Source: Acidobacteriota bacterium | GTDB lineage: Bacteria > Acidobacteriota > Vicinamibacteria > Vicinamibacterales > UBA2999 | Reading direction: 5' to 3' | Assembly: GCA_016184455.1 (NCBI GenBank) | Contig: JACPCS010000125.1 | Coordinates: 1-64,000 of the forward strand | DNA length: 64,000 nt | Shown here: positions 9,316 through 17,729 of the stretch, piece by piece | Position numbering within the stretch: the first letter of the stretch is position 1 | How the letters are laid out: each line of letters begins with the position of its first letter | Made by a program: the position numbers and the translations under genes | The notes under the pieces: model-generated | What the model was told of the DNA's origin: nothing | The model's database searches: none | What the model saw: the letters and a program-made list of their open reading frames with translations, nothing else

Positions 9316-11220
9316 TTAGCCCGCCGTCGGTCGTGGAGGGTGTAAGGACGTTGTAAAAGGAGGGGCGTCGAGGCTGCCTGCCCGCTGGTCGGCGACGGTC
9401 GACTCGGCGCAGCGCAACGACAGGGTGAACGTGCTGCCCCGGCCCGGCTCGCTTGTCACGGTCAGCGAGCCGCCGATCGACTCGGCCACCTGCTTGGCGA
9501 GCGCCAGGCCGAGGCCGGTCCCGTGAATCTGGGACCGCCGCACGGACGGGCTGCGGTAGAACGGCTCGAAGATGTGCGGGAGATCCTCGGGTCCAATTCC
9601 GATGCCGCGGTCGGACACGCTGATCTGAACCCGCCGCTCGCCTTTTCCCTCGTCCCCGAGTCGCGCGCGAATGCCCACCCAACGATCGTCGCGGCTGTAC
9701 TTGATGGCGTTCGTGATGAGGTTCTCGACGCACTGCGCCACCGCCATCCGCTCGCCGATGATCGGCGGGAGATCCGGCGGGATGTCGCGTTCGATCGCCA
9801 CGTGCGCCGCCCGCGCGAGCCCCTCGGTGCTCGCGAGCGCCGTGTCGACCACTTCCGCCGGCGGCAGCAGCTGCAGGACGTAACGTTGGTGGCCCTCGCG
9901 CATCGACGCAAACAGGAGCACGCGTTCGACGAGCCCCGACAGCCGGCTGGTCTGTTCGCCGATCACCGAGCCGTATTCCTGAAGCTGCGTCCTCGTCTCG
10001 ACTACGCCGCTGGTAATGTTGTCCGCGGCCGATCCGATGATCGTGAGCGGCGTGCGCAGCTCGTGTGAGACCGCCGTCACGAAGTCCATCTGCAGACGCG
10101 CGAGCCGCTGCGCGCGGATGCTGGTGATGACCAGCATCGAGAGGCTGAGCACCAGCAGACACAGCGCGCCAAAGCTCAGCGCGAGGCCGCGCCGCTGCAT
10201 GTCGGCGACAAAGGCGCCGAGCGGACCGCCGCGCCGGTGGCGCACGACGAGCTGCCAGTCCGCTTCGGGCGGGCTCGGGCGCAGCAAGGGAAACCAGCTG
10301 ACGCCGACGGCCGCCGTCGGACCGCGGTTGTCGGAGGTCCGATGGAAGATTGAGATGGGCGGCAGCGTCGCCTCGTCCGACACACGGCCGAAGACGTTCA
10401 TCCGTCCGTCGGCGTCCACCACCTCGCCCTCGCCGAAGCCGGGATCCGAGGCGTAGATCACGCGGCGAGCGGGCGCGCCGCTGACCACCGCCACCTCGTA
10501 ATCCAGTCCGTTGGTGCCCTGGAAATAGCGGTGCGCCAGGTCGGGGAGGATGCGTGACCGAAGGACCTGTTCGTCGAGCCGGATGACCAGCCACTGCACG
10601 GCCCGCCGCCCCCCTGCCGCCGCGCGGGAAGCGGCGGAATCGAGGCTGAGCGAGCGAATGAGCGCCGGCACCGCGGGCTCGAACCGCCAGTCGCGCAGCG
10701 CCGCGCCGATGTTGTAGAAGCTCTCGGTCAGCTGCCGATCCGGACGCGGCTCGGGCGGCCGCTCGAGCGCCGCCGTCAGCGCGGTATCGACATCGCCGCC
10801 CAGCGCGCCCAATGCGGCGGGCCAGGCGACGTCCTCGAAGGCCCCGGTGCCGGGATTCAGCTGGAACGTCCGCGGCCTGGACGTTGGCGAGGCTCGATCG
10901 ATCACGTAGACGTCCGCCGCGAGATCGGGATAGCGCGCGATCGACCGCCATTCCGCGAACCGGTCGGCGAACTGGTTGACATCGCCCTGCGGGGAGAATT
11001 CCGCCGCCATCCGGATCGTCAGGCACACCTCGGACAGGTTCCGGAACAGATCGAGGTGCCAGTTGACCATCGACAGCTGGAGCGCGTCGGCCAGCCGGAC
11101 GCCGGTCGCTTCGCTCGCCTCGCGGTTCCAGCGGTACTGCAGGACGGCGAGCCCGACGATCGCCGCTGCCGTCACGAAGAGCACCGCCGCGAGACCCGCG
11201 CGTTCCCGGAAGAGCTTCAT
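9316..11220 (-). CDS. Membrane sensor histidine kinase
   Basis: This is a 634-residue sensor kinase starting at ATG 11220 (MKLFRERAGLAAVLFVTAAA). It has TM1 at about 10-28, a large extracytoplasmic sensor region (about 30-350, no domain recognised) and TM2 at about 355-380. HisKA follows with H-box VSHELRTPLTIIGSA, then HATPase_c with N-box ENLITNAIKYS, G1 DRGIGIG, F-box FEPFYRS and G2 GTGLGLALAK. It lies 5 nt after the response regulator stop and 18 nt before the Oar-like receptor, so it plausibly senses an envelope or nutrient cue tied to that receptor. Upstream in-frame codons lie inside the regulator gene and were not used. Confidence 0.92.
   Translation of the reverse strand: MKLFRERAGLAAVLFVTAAAIVGLAVLQYRWNREASEATGVRLADALQLSMVNWHLDLFRNLSEVCLTIRMAAEFSPQGDVNQFADRFAEWRSIARYPDLAADVYVIDRASPTSRPRTFQLNPGTGAFEDVAWPAALGALGGDVDTALTAALERPPEPRPDRQLTESFYNIGAALRDWRFEPAVPALIRSLSLDSAASRAAAGGRRAVQWLVIRLDEQVLRSRILPDLAHRYFQGTNGLDYEVAVVSGAPARRVIYASDPGFGEGEVVDADGRMNVFGRVSDEATLPPISIFHRTSDNRGPTAAVGVSWFPLLRPSPPEADWQLVVRHRRGGPLGAFVADMQRRGLALSFGALCLLVLSLSMLVITSIRAQRLARLQMDFVTAVSHELRTPLTIIGSAADNITSGVVETRTQLQEYGSVIGEQTSRLSGLVERVLLFASMREGHQRYVLQLLPPAEVVDTALASTEGLARAAHVAIERDIPPDLPPIIGERMAVAQCVENLITNAIKYSRDDRWVGIRARLGDEGKGERRVQISVSDRGIGIGPEDLPHIFEPFYRSPSVRRSQIHGTGLGLALAKQVAESIGGSLTVTSEPGRGSTFTLSLRCAESTVADQRAGSLDAPPFTTSLHPPRPTAG
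9341..9357. promoter_or_regulatory. Direct-repeat response-regulator box upstream of the TonB receptor
   Basis: TGTAAG-N5-TGTAAA is embedded in the last codons of the kinase gene, 44 nt before the receptor ATG. It has the same sequence format and 11-bp period as 5996-6012. On the minus strand a TAACCT-like -10 follows 22 nt after the second half-site. The padR copy has TAGGCT at 21 nt, so the promoter geometry is shared. Confidence 0.5.
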
Positions 11221-11225
11221 GGGCG

Positions 11226-11910
11226 TTACGGCCTGAACTTGTACCCGATTCCCTGGACCGTGAGGAAGAACCGTGGTTGCCGCGGATCCTCCTCGAGCTT
11301 CTGGCGGAGGCTCGCCACGTGGACGTCGACCGTCCGGGTGAACGTCGACGCGCTGTACCCCCACACGCGCGTCAGCAGATCCTCGCGCGTGAGCGTCGTC
11401 CCCTGATTTTCGAGAAAGAAGCGCAGCAGCTGGAACTCGCGGGCCGACAGCGCGATCGCCGTGCCGTCGCGCACGACCTCGGTACCACGGATGTCGACGC
11501 GTACGCGTCCGAACTCATAGACCGCGGGCGGCGACGTCGATCGTGTCGGCGCGCGTCGGAGGAGCGCCTCGATGCGCGCCAGCAGCTCCGCCATCTTGAA
11601 CGGTTTGGTGACGTAGTCGTCGGCGCCGATCTTGAGGCCTGCCACCTTGTCGGGCGTCCGCCCGCGCGCGGTGAGCATCAGAATCGGCGTGATCACGCCC
11701 GATCCGCGGATGCCACTGCACACGTCGAGGCCGTCGCGGCGCGGCAGCATCAGGTCGAGAATGATCAGATCGAACGGAAGCTGCGTGGCCTTGGTGAACC
11801 CTTCCTCACCGTCGACCGCACACTCGACGACATAGCCCTCCTTGCGCAGGCGATCGCCGAGCGTCATGCGAAGCGCGTGTTCGTCCTCGACGAGCAGGAT
11901 GTTGTCCATG
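11226..11910 (-). CDS. OmpR/PhoB-family response regulator
   Basis: This is the partner of the adjacent kinase. The receiver domain starts at the chosen ATG 11910 (MDNILLVEDEHAL). It has the acidic pair ED, phospho-acceptor Asp in LIILDLMLPRRDG, Thr in MLTARG and Lys in DDYVTKPF. A winged-helix DNA-binding domain follows (about 125-225: FQLLRFFLENQGTTLTREDL, then RTVDVHVASLRQKL and VQGIGYKF). ATG 11934 is an alternative start adding 8 residues. OmpR-type proteins bind tandem half-sites with 11-bp period, which matches the boxes at 5996 and 9341. Gene order is regulator, kinase, receptor. Confidence 0.92.
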
Positions 11911-11970
11911 ACCCGCGTCTGTGGGGTCAGCATACCTCGGCGCGCGAAGCGCGCCAAAGAGACGCTGGCC

Positions 11971-12025
11971 AACCAGCCACGGGCTCTGACATCGAGACCA
12001 GTTCAGAGAGAGCCCGTGGCTGGTT
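11971..12025. repeat. Perfect 17-bp inverted repeat between divergent genes
   Basis: AACCAGCCACGGGCTCT (11971-11987) and its exact complement (12009-12025) flank a 21-nt loop. The structure lies between the divergent response-regulator and GAF-protein genes, so neither gene needs a terminator there. It could be a regulator site, a cruciform, or another dispersed palindromic repeat. It ends 20 nt before the GAF-protein ATG. Confidence 0.8.
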
Positions 12026-12045
12026 CGGTGTTATCCTGTTGACGC

Positions 12046-13170
12046 ATGCAGGAGCGATCGGTTCGACTCGTAGTACTGACGCTGCTGCTTGCCACCCCAC
12101 TGGCTGCAGCCTTCTTCCTCTGGAACATCGATCGGCGCGCGGCCGCATCTGTTGACGCCTCCGATGCCGTCGCCGGCCACGTGGATCGCATGCGCGACGC
12201 GATCGCGGAGATCGGTGCGGCGCAGCAGGGCTACGTCGCGCCGGGACAGCTCGACGAGCCATGGTTCGAGCGATCGACCGCGCAGGTCGAAGCGCTTCGT
12301 GGCGAAGTGGCCGCGGTGCGGCCGCTCCTGCGATCGAGCAGCGCGGCGGCCGTGCTCGACGGGCTGGCACAGTCCCTCGAGGCGCTCGAAGCCGCCGATG
12401 CCCGCACGCGCGAGAACCTCAGCCTCGGGCAGGACTTGATGGCCGCGGACGTCATCTTCAGCGATGGCCGCAACATTCTGGACGGGATGGCCGCGCAGAT
12501 GCGCGAGCTGCAGCGCGCCGAACGGGCGGCTGCGGCTGCGGAGCGCGAGGCGCTCGCGCAGACACGCTGGACAGCAGTGGGGCTCGTGCTGCTGGTCTCA
12601 TTCGCCGCGATCGGGTGGGCAATCAGGGTATCTGGGGTGCCTAAAGTGCCTGAAGTGCGGTCAGGCACCCCAGGCACTGCAACCATTGATCTCTCCGCCG
12701 CCGCCGCGCTCTGCACGGATCTCTCGCGCGTGACCGAGACGGCGGCACTGCGACCGCTCGTCGAACGTGCGGCATCGCTCGTCGACGCCTCGGGACTCAC
12801 CTTGTGGATGAGCGGCGGCGAGCAGTTGTTTGCCGTGCTCAGCCACGGGTATGCCGTGGAGCAGCTGGCGCGCTTCGGCCCGATCGCGCGCAGTGCAGAC
12901 AACGCGGTCGCGGCGGCGTGGCGGACCGGACGTCTCAGTGTCATGGCTGGCGACACGAGGGCGCCCGGAGCGCTCGTCGCGCCGATGTTCGGTCCGAACG
13001 GCGGCATTGGCGTGCTGGCGTTCGAGATCCGCGACGGGCGCGAGCAGGATCCCGCCGTGCAGGCCGTCGCCACGATGGTGGCGGCGCAGCTCGCCACGGC
13101 CGTTGCCGCGTGGCCGGCGGCCAGCAGCGCCGACACTCCGGCCACGGCACACGCGGCGCGCACCGCGTAG
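12046..13170 (+). CDS. Two-TM sensor-like protein with cytoplasmic GAF domain
   Basis: This is a 374-residue membrane protein with TM1 at about 8-26 and a helical extracytoplasmic region (about 30-165, CHASE3/four-helix-bundle-like and rich in Ala/Glu). TM2 is at about 175-192 (TAVGLVLLVSFAAIGWAI), followed by a GAF domain (about 222-355). No kinase, cyclase, phosphatase or DNA-binding domain follows, so it would need a partner or act as a signal sink. The linker between TM2 and GAF (VPKVPEVRSGTPG) is encoded by an inserted hairpin repeat. The start is ATG 12046 directly before a good hydrophobic segment. Function unknown. It is divergent from the two-component operon. Confidence 0.8.
   Translation: MQERSVRLVVLTLLLATPLAAAFFLWNIDRRAAASVDASDAVAGHVDRMRDAIAEIGAAQQGYVAPGQLDEPWFERSTAQVEALRGEVAAVRPLLRSSSAAAVLDGLAQSLEALEAADARTRENLSLGQDLMAADVIFSDGRNILDGMAAQMRELQRAERAAAAAEREALAQTRWTAVGLVLLVSFAAIGWAIRVSGVPKVPEVRSGTPGTATIDLSAAAALCTDLSRVTETAALRPLVERAASLVDASGLTLWMSGGEQLFAVLSHGYAVEQLARFGPIARSADNAVAAAWRTGRLSVMAGDTRAPGALVAPMFGPNGGIGVLAFEIRDGREQDPAVQAVATMVAAQLATAVAAWPAASSADTPATAHAARTA
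12632..12673. repeat. In-frame hairpin repeat inside the GAF-protein gene
   Basis: CTGGGGTGCCT (12632-12642) pairs with AGGCACCCCAG (12663-12673). Between them are tandem AAGTGCC/GAAGTGC words. It encodes the proline-rich linker after TM2 and keeps the frame open. Confidence 0.7.
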
Positions 13171-13173
13171 GCG

Positions 13174-13225
13174 GCGGGTCCGCGTCGCAACCCTTCCACG
13201 CTCGGCGGGACCCGCCCTACGTACG
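13174..13225. repeat. Palindromic repeat with CTACGTA tail (family A)
   Basis: GCGGGTC-type and GGGACCCGCC arms are followed directly by CTACGTACG (13217-13225). The element fills most of the 85-nt gap between two plus-strand genes. The same tail occurs at 25011 and 31513, and as CCACGTACG at 43621. Confidence 0.65.
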
Positions 13226-13255
13226 GCATGTTCTTCGACCGACATCTAGATCGAC

Positions 13256-14476
13256 ATGCGTTTCCCAGTTCTGCTCACGCTGCTGCTCGGAATTGCCTCG
13301 GCTGACACGGCGCTGGCCCAGGCGGCCGACCCGACCTTCGGCGAGGCCGTGCAGATGGTCAGCGATGGCCGTGAGGCGGATGCGCTGGTCGCCTTCCGCC
13401 GCGTCGTCGCGGCGAACCCGAACAACCTCGAAGCGCGGCTCTGGATCGCGCGGCTGCACGAGCGGATGGGCCACCCCGACCAGGCGGAGTCGGTCTATCG
13501 AAGCGTGCTGCTGGAGAACCCGACCAGCCTGGACGCGGCGCTCGGCGTGGCCGCGACGATGCTGGAGCGCGACGACGTGGACGGGACGATCGAGGTGCTG
13601 GCGACGGTCGAGGAGCGTGCGCCGCAGAATGCGGAGGCGCTGACGCTGCTCGGCCGCGCGCACCGGCTCGCCGGGCATGACGCGCGCGCGATCGGCTACT
13701 TCGAGCGGGCCGTGGCCGTCGCGCCGACCGCCGAACACCGGGCCCGCCTCGAGGACGCGCGCCGGTCGTATCTCCACCGCATCGAGGTGCGAGGCTTCGG
13801 CGAACAGTACAGCGGCCCGACCGCGGACACCACCGGCGGGGACGTCATCGTGAACTACCGCCTCTCCGACCGGCTGCGCGTCATCGGACGCGGGCAGGCG
13901 CAGCGCAAGTTCTCCGTATCGGAACAGCGCGGCGGCGGCGGCCTCGAGTGGCGCTGGCGGCCCGCGACGACTCTCCGTGCGCATCTGCTCGTCGGCCCCG
14001 GCAATCTGGTGGCACCCGAAGGCGACTTCCTCGGCGAGATCGACCACGCATACGCCGGCGCGGTCTGGACAGGATCGATCCGCTACTTCGACTTCACGGG
14101 GGCGCGCACCACCTTCCTCTCGCCCGGTGTGTCGTGGCCCGCCTCCGATCGCCTCTCGCTGGGACTTCGCTACGCGCTGTCATGGACCGAGACGAGCACG
14201 AGAACCCACGTCGCCATCGGCCACACCGCGCAGGTACGCGGCGCGTACCGGCTGCTGCGGCGGGTGTCGCTCGAGGGCGGCTACGCCGCCGGCGTCGAGG
14301 ACTTCGAGACCTTTTCAATCGACCGCATCGGCGATTTCCGCGCGAACACGGTGAGCGGAGGCGTGCGCCTCGAGCTGCCGACGCTGACCGCGATCGTCGG
14401 CGGCTACGAGCGGCAGTGGCGGCGCGGCAGCATCGACATGGGGCGCGCCACCGTCGCGATCCAGCAGCGATTCTGA
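13256..14476 (+). CDS. TPR-containing outer-membrane beta-barrel protein (YaiO-like)
   Basis: This 406-residue exported protein has a signal peptide (about 1-22, ending ALAQA). Three to four tetratricopeptide repeats follow (about 25-165; for example AVQMVSDGREADALVAFRRV and LLGRAHRLAGHDARAIGYFE). The second half (about 175-406) has the alternating pattern of an outer-membrane barrel and ends in Phe (VAIQQRF). TPR plus a C-terminal barrel is the YaiO-type architecture. Such proteins are linked to assembly or export of surface material, but the role here is unknown. It stands alone between two repeat-bearing gaps and is convergent with the PDZ gene, 4 nt away. Confidence 0.82.
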   Translation: MRFPVLLTLLLGIASADTALAQAADPTFGEAVQMVSDGREADALVAFRRVVAANPNNLEARLWIARLHERMGHPDQAESVYRSVLLENPTSLDAALGVAATMLERDDVDGTIEVLATVEERAPQNAEALTLLGRAHRLAGHDARAIGYFERAVAVAPTAEHRARLEDARRSYLHRIEVRGFGEQYSGPTADTTGGDVIVNYRLSDRLRVIGRGQAQRKFSVSEQRGGGGLEWRWRPATTLRAHLLVGPGNLVAPEGDFLGEIDHAYAGAVWTGSIRYFDFTGARTTFLSPGVSWPASDRLSLGLRYALSWTETSTRTHVAIGHTAQVRGAYRLLRRVSLEGGYAAGVEDFETFSIDRIGDFRANTVSGGVRLELPTLTAIVGGYERQWRRGSIDMGRATVAIQQRF

Positions 14477-14480
14477 GGGA

Positions 14481-15296
14481 CTAGATCTGCGCCGTCGAGG
14501 GCTGATCGTCCGCGAGCGTCACCTTCACCTCCATCTCTCTTCGATCCCGCACCAGACGCACGGTCAGCGTGCCGCCGCGGCCCGCGGCCCGGACGCTCGC
14601 GCTCACATCGGCCGGGACGCGCACGGCGCGGCCGTCGATCGTCGTCAGCACGTCGCCCGCGCGGATGCCGGCGCGTGAGGCGGGTGAGCGTGCGTCGACG
14701 GCGGAGACGAGCACGCCCTCCTTCACGCCGAAGTACGTCGCCAGTTGATCCGTCAGCGGGGCAAGCGTGACGCCCAGCCGCGCGCGCGCGCCGCGCGGCG
14801 AGCCCGGCGCCGCCGGCAGGTCGGGCGGCAGCGTTCGGAGGCCGCGCTCGACCTCGCGGCGGATCTCCGGCAGCAGGCTCGCAAACGGCGGCTCGCTCGC
14901 GTCCGGCGTAACGGTGAGCGTCTGCCGGGCGCCGTCGCGGACGATCTCGGCCGCCACGGCACGTCCGGGCGCCGTCTCCTGCACCAGCCGCGAGAAGTGA
15001 CGCACGCTGCGCACGCGCTCGCCGTCGAAGGTGGCGACGATATCGCCGCCGCGAAGGCCGGCCTGCGCCGCCGGGCCTCCCTCGCGCACGTCCACGACGT
15101 ACACGCCGCCGGGCCGCTCCAGCTTCGCGCGTGACACCTCGTCGGCCGCGACCTCGCGAACGGACACGCCGATCGTGGCGCCGCGGCCGAACGGCATGAA
15201 GAGTCCCGTCGTGACCTCGCGGTCGCGCGTTTGCGCGTCGACAGACGGAACGAGCATCAGCATCGCGACGACCGGTACGATCACCTTTCCAACCAC
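14481..15296 (-). CDS. Secreted protein with two PDZ domains
   Basis: This 271-residue protein has a signal peptide (about 1-21, ending SVDAQ) and two PDZ domains. The first is at about 38-125 (core VVDVREGGPAAQAGLRGGDIV) and the second at about 168-262 (core VSAVDARSPASRAGIRAGDV). The pattern resembles the PDZ tandem of DegP/HtrA, but no trypsin-like protease domain with a His-Asp-Ser triad is present. It is therefore probably a periplasmic adaptor or scaffold rather than a protease. It is convergent with the TPR-barrel gene and has no obvious operon partners. The 283 nt between its start and the next gene show no recognisable element. Confidence 0.85.
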   Translation of the reverse strand: MVGKVIVPVVAMLMLVPSVDAQTRDREVTTGLFMPFGRGATIGVSVREVAADEVSRAKLERPGGVYVVDVREGGPAAQAGLRGGDIVATFDGERVRSVRHFSRLVQETAPGRAVAAEIVRDGARQTLTVTPDASEPPFASLLPEIRREVERGLRTLPPDLPAAPGSPRGARARLGVTLAPLTDQLATYFGVKEGVLVSAVDARSPASRAGIRAGDVLTTIDGRAVRVPADVSASVRAAGRGGTLTVRLVRDRREMEVKVTLADDQPSTAQI

Positions 15297-15579
15297 AGGA
15301 AGCCCCTCCTCGGTTCCTTAGACGGCGGCGGCGCCGTGAAAGTCGGTGGGCAGCTCAACGGCACAGTGCCCTCGCCCGAGGACGTCCATCGGCACAACGG
15401 CCGCCGAAACGTGCCGGAATCACCCGGGCGCGGCCGGGCACGGGACTTGAACGGCACTGCTGCGGCCGCGCTCGACACGCTGTCGCGCATCTAAGGCCGG
15501 GATGCTTTCTCAGGCAGGCGCTGGCAAAACCGCATCCCGGCGGTCGTCGGGCGCGGCCGTCACACGTTTTGGAGTGGCT

Positions 15580-15927
15580 ATGAGAACAGCAATCGCCGCG
15601 GGGCTGGTGAGTGCCGTCCTGATCGCGGGTTGTGCCGCGCGCGGAGTCCGCGTCGCCGAGCTGAAAGATCAACCAACGAAGTACGCCACGAAGACCGTCA
15701 GCGTGACCGGCGTGGTGACGAGCAGCTGGGGCGTGCCGCTGCTGCCGTTCCAGGTCTACAACATCGACGATGGCAGCGGCGAAATTACGGTGGTGTCGCA
15801 GTCGGGTCGCGTGCCGGCTCGCGGGACGCGCGTGCAGGTCAAGGGCAGGGTGAACGAGTTCGCCGTCTTCGGCGGCCGCTCGATCGGCCTGCACCTGCGC
15901 GAAGAGGACCGGAAGATCAGGTCGTAA
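15580..15927 (+). CDS. Small lipoprotein with OB-fold-like domain
   Basis: This predicted lipoprotein has 115 residues. The start is ATG 15580, preceded by GGAG at 15571-15574. The signal peptide ends in a lipobox (SAVLIAGC, Cys18). The rest is compatible with a small OB-fold of the tRNA-anti/YgiW-like type (KTVSVTGVVTSSWG, NIDDGSGEITVVSQSG, RVQVKGRVNEFAVFG). Comparable proteins are annotated only as hypothetical lipoproteins. Longer frames upstream lack a ribosome-binding site and would hide the signal peptide. Its last 11 nt overlap the convergent RsbU-like gene. Confidence 0.75.
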   Translation: MRTAIAAGLVSAVLIAGCAARGVRVAELKDQPTKYATKTVSVTGVVTSSWGVPLLPFQVYNIDDGSGEITVVSQSGRVPARGTRVQVKGRVNEFAVFGGRSIGLHLREEDRKIRS

Positions 15928-17686
15928 TCCGGACGGCGACCGCGGTCATGTCGTCGTGCTGCGGGGCGACGCCGCGGAAGGCGGTCGCCGCGTCGAAGAT
16001 GGCATCGACGATCGCGCGGGCCCCCTGGTCGCGGTGCGCGCTCACGATGTCGCACACCCGCCGGGCGCCGAACTCGGCGCCCTGCTCGTTCACCGTCTCG
16101 TAGACGCCATCCGTGCAGAAGACGAAGACGTCGCCGCGCTCCAAAGGGATCGCCACCTCGTCATAGGTGATAGCCGGAAACGAGCCGAGCGGAACACCCG
16201 GCAGCGCAATCTGTCCGCACTCGGTCTCGCTGCAGCGGATGGGATACGGCAGGCCGGAATTCGACAGGGCCAGCACGCGACGCTTGAAATCGAACAGCGC
16301 GTAGCACAGGGTGCAGTAATACCCCTCGAGCTGCCGCTCGTGCAGAATGCGGTTCATCGCGTCGAGCACGCCTGACACGCTGAAGCGATCGGGCGCATAG
16401 CGTCGGCGATAGGTGCGCGAGCGGACCAGCTCCGCCGCGAAGGCCCCGTAGAGCGCCGCGGGCGTCCCCTTGCCCGACACGTCGCCGACGGCAACCACGA
16501 GCGCGTTCGTGTCGGGCGAGAGGAAATCGTGGATGTCGCCCCCGAGCTCGCGCGCTGCGGCGAACCGCCCGGCCACGTCGGCATGGCGCAACCGCACCGG
16601 CGGCTCCGTGGGAAGCAGCGCGCGCTGCACGCGCTGGGCGAACTGCAGCTCCTTCTCGATGCGCTCCTCGTTGCGCCGGACCTCCTCGTAGAGCCGCGCG
16701 TTCTCGATCGCGATGGCCGCCTGGCTCGCGAGCAGCGTGAGCAGCTCCTCGTGCTCCTTGGTGAACGCGTCGAGCTCGGGGCTCTCGAGATCGAACACCC
16801 CGATGCAACGGTCCTTGATGAGCATCGGGATCACGAGCTCCGAGCGGACGTCGGGCACCAGATCGATATAGCGCGGATCCCGTGAGACGTCGGAGACGAG
16901 CACCGGCTCCCGGTGCTGCGCGGCCCATCCGACGAGCCCCTGCCCGAGCTTCATCCGCTTCTCGCCCGCGTCGTCGCCGTAGCGGACCGCGAATTTGAGC
17001 TCCAGCTCGCTCGCGGCCTCGTCGAGGAGCAGGATGCCGAACGTGCGGTAGTCGATGAGGCGCTTGGTGAGGCTCGCGATCCGCGTCAGCAGCACATCGA
17101 GATCGAGAATCGACGACATCTCGCGTCCGATTTCCGCGAGCGTCTCGAGCGTCTCGACGTAGTGCCGCTCCGCGCGGAAGAGCCGCGCGTTCTCGATGGC
17201 GACGGCGACGTGGGCCGCGAACTGCCGCAGCAGGGCCTCGTCCTGCGCGGTGAAGGCGTCGGTCGTTTCGGCGAGCAGGTTGAGCGCGCCGATGACCTTC
17301 CCCTTGCGCCGCATCGGCACGGCCAGCTGCGAGAGCATGTTGCGCAGCGGCCCCACGTATCGCGGCTCGCGCCGGATGTCGTTGACCAGAATCGGCCGGC
17401 CCTCTTCGACGGCTGTGCCGACGACGCCCTGCCCGACCCGCAGCCGCTGCCTGAGCACCGCACCGTCGGGATAGCCGGTGGCGTACGCGATGCGCAGCTC
17501 GTGTCGCGCCTCGTCCAGCAGGTACACAGAAAAGGCATTGAACCGCGTGAGCCGCGCGATGAGCTGCGGGATCTTCGCGAGCAGCTCCTCGAGATCGAGC
17601 ACGGAGGTGACCTCGCGTCCGAGCTCGAAGAGCGTCGACAGCAGCTCGGTGTCGCTCGGCGGGCGCGGCTGAACGTTCATGGTCAT
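15917..17686 (-). CDS. GAF-GAF-PP2C (RsbU/SpoIIE-type) serine phosphatase
   Basis: This 589-residue cytoplasmic signalling protein has two consecutive GAF domains (about 22-170 and 190-340). A short coiled coil follows (EEVRRNEERIEKELQFAQRV), then a SpoIIE-type PP2C phosphatase domain (about 375-587). Metal-binding motifs are visible: ELGGDIHDFL, VAVGDVSGKGTPAALYG, FCTDGVYETV and QHDDMTAVAVR. Such proteins dephosphorylate anti-sigma-factor antagonists in partner-switching pathways. No antagonist or anti-sigma gene is in this window, so the target is unknown. It is divergent from the fabZ-like gene across a short gap containing a repeated GATTTGTGATT word. Confidence 0.93.
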   Translation of the reverse strand: MTMNVQPRPPSDTELLSTLFELGREVTSVLDLEELLAKIPQLIARLTRFNAFSVYLLDEARHELRIAYATGYPDGAVLRQRLRVGQGVVGTAVEEGRPILVNDIRREPRYVGPLRNMLSQLAVPMRRKGKVIGALNLLAETTDAFTAQDEALLRQFAAHVAVAIENARLFRAERHYVETLETLAEIGREMSSILDLDVLLTRIASLTKRLIDYRTFGILLLDEAASELELKFAVRYGDDAGEKRMKLGQGLVGWAAQHREPVLVSDVSRDPRYIDLVPDVRSELVIPMLIKDRCIGVFDLESPELDAFTKEHEELLTLLASQAAIAIENARLYEEVRRNEERIEKELQFAQRVQRALLPTEPPVRLRHADVAGRFAAARELGGDIHDFLSPDTNALVVAVGDVSGKGTPAALYGAFAAELVRSRTYRRRYAPDRFSVSGVLDAMNRILHERQLEGYYCTLCYALFDFKRRVLALSNSGLPYPIRCSETECGQIALPGVPLGSFPAITYDEVAIPLERGDVFVFCTDGVYETVNEQGAEFGARRVCDIVSAHRDQGARAIVDAIFDAATAFRGVAPQHDDMTAVAVRITT

Positions 17687-17690
17687 TGAC

Positions 17691-17715
17691 GATTTGTGAT
17701 TGATGATTTGTGATT
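17691..17715 (+). repeat. Tandem word repeat GATTTGTGATT
   Basis: Two copies of GATTTGTGATT at 17691-17701 and 17705-17715 have a 14-nt period. They sit between divergent genes and are AT-rich against the GC-rich background. They resemble a one-armed version of the reiterated-word hairpins seen elsewhere in the window. Confidence 0.6.
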
Positions 17716-17729
17716 ATACTGGGCTTCCC

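Noticed and set aside
13174-13225. CRISPR array, from recurring palindromic repeats in the window
   Set aside because: Copies are kilobases apart, variable in sequence and have no regular spacers or cas genes. They are dispersed repeats.
15500-15560. Sigma54 promoter (TGGCAAAACCGC) before the small lipoprotein
   Set aside because: The GG-to-GC spacing is three bases too short for a -24/-12 promoter.
17700-17729. Longer fabZ start at TTG 17700
   Set aside because: The extra codons come from the GATTTGTGATT repeat; GTG 17730 gives the expected FabZ N-terminus.
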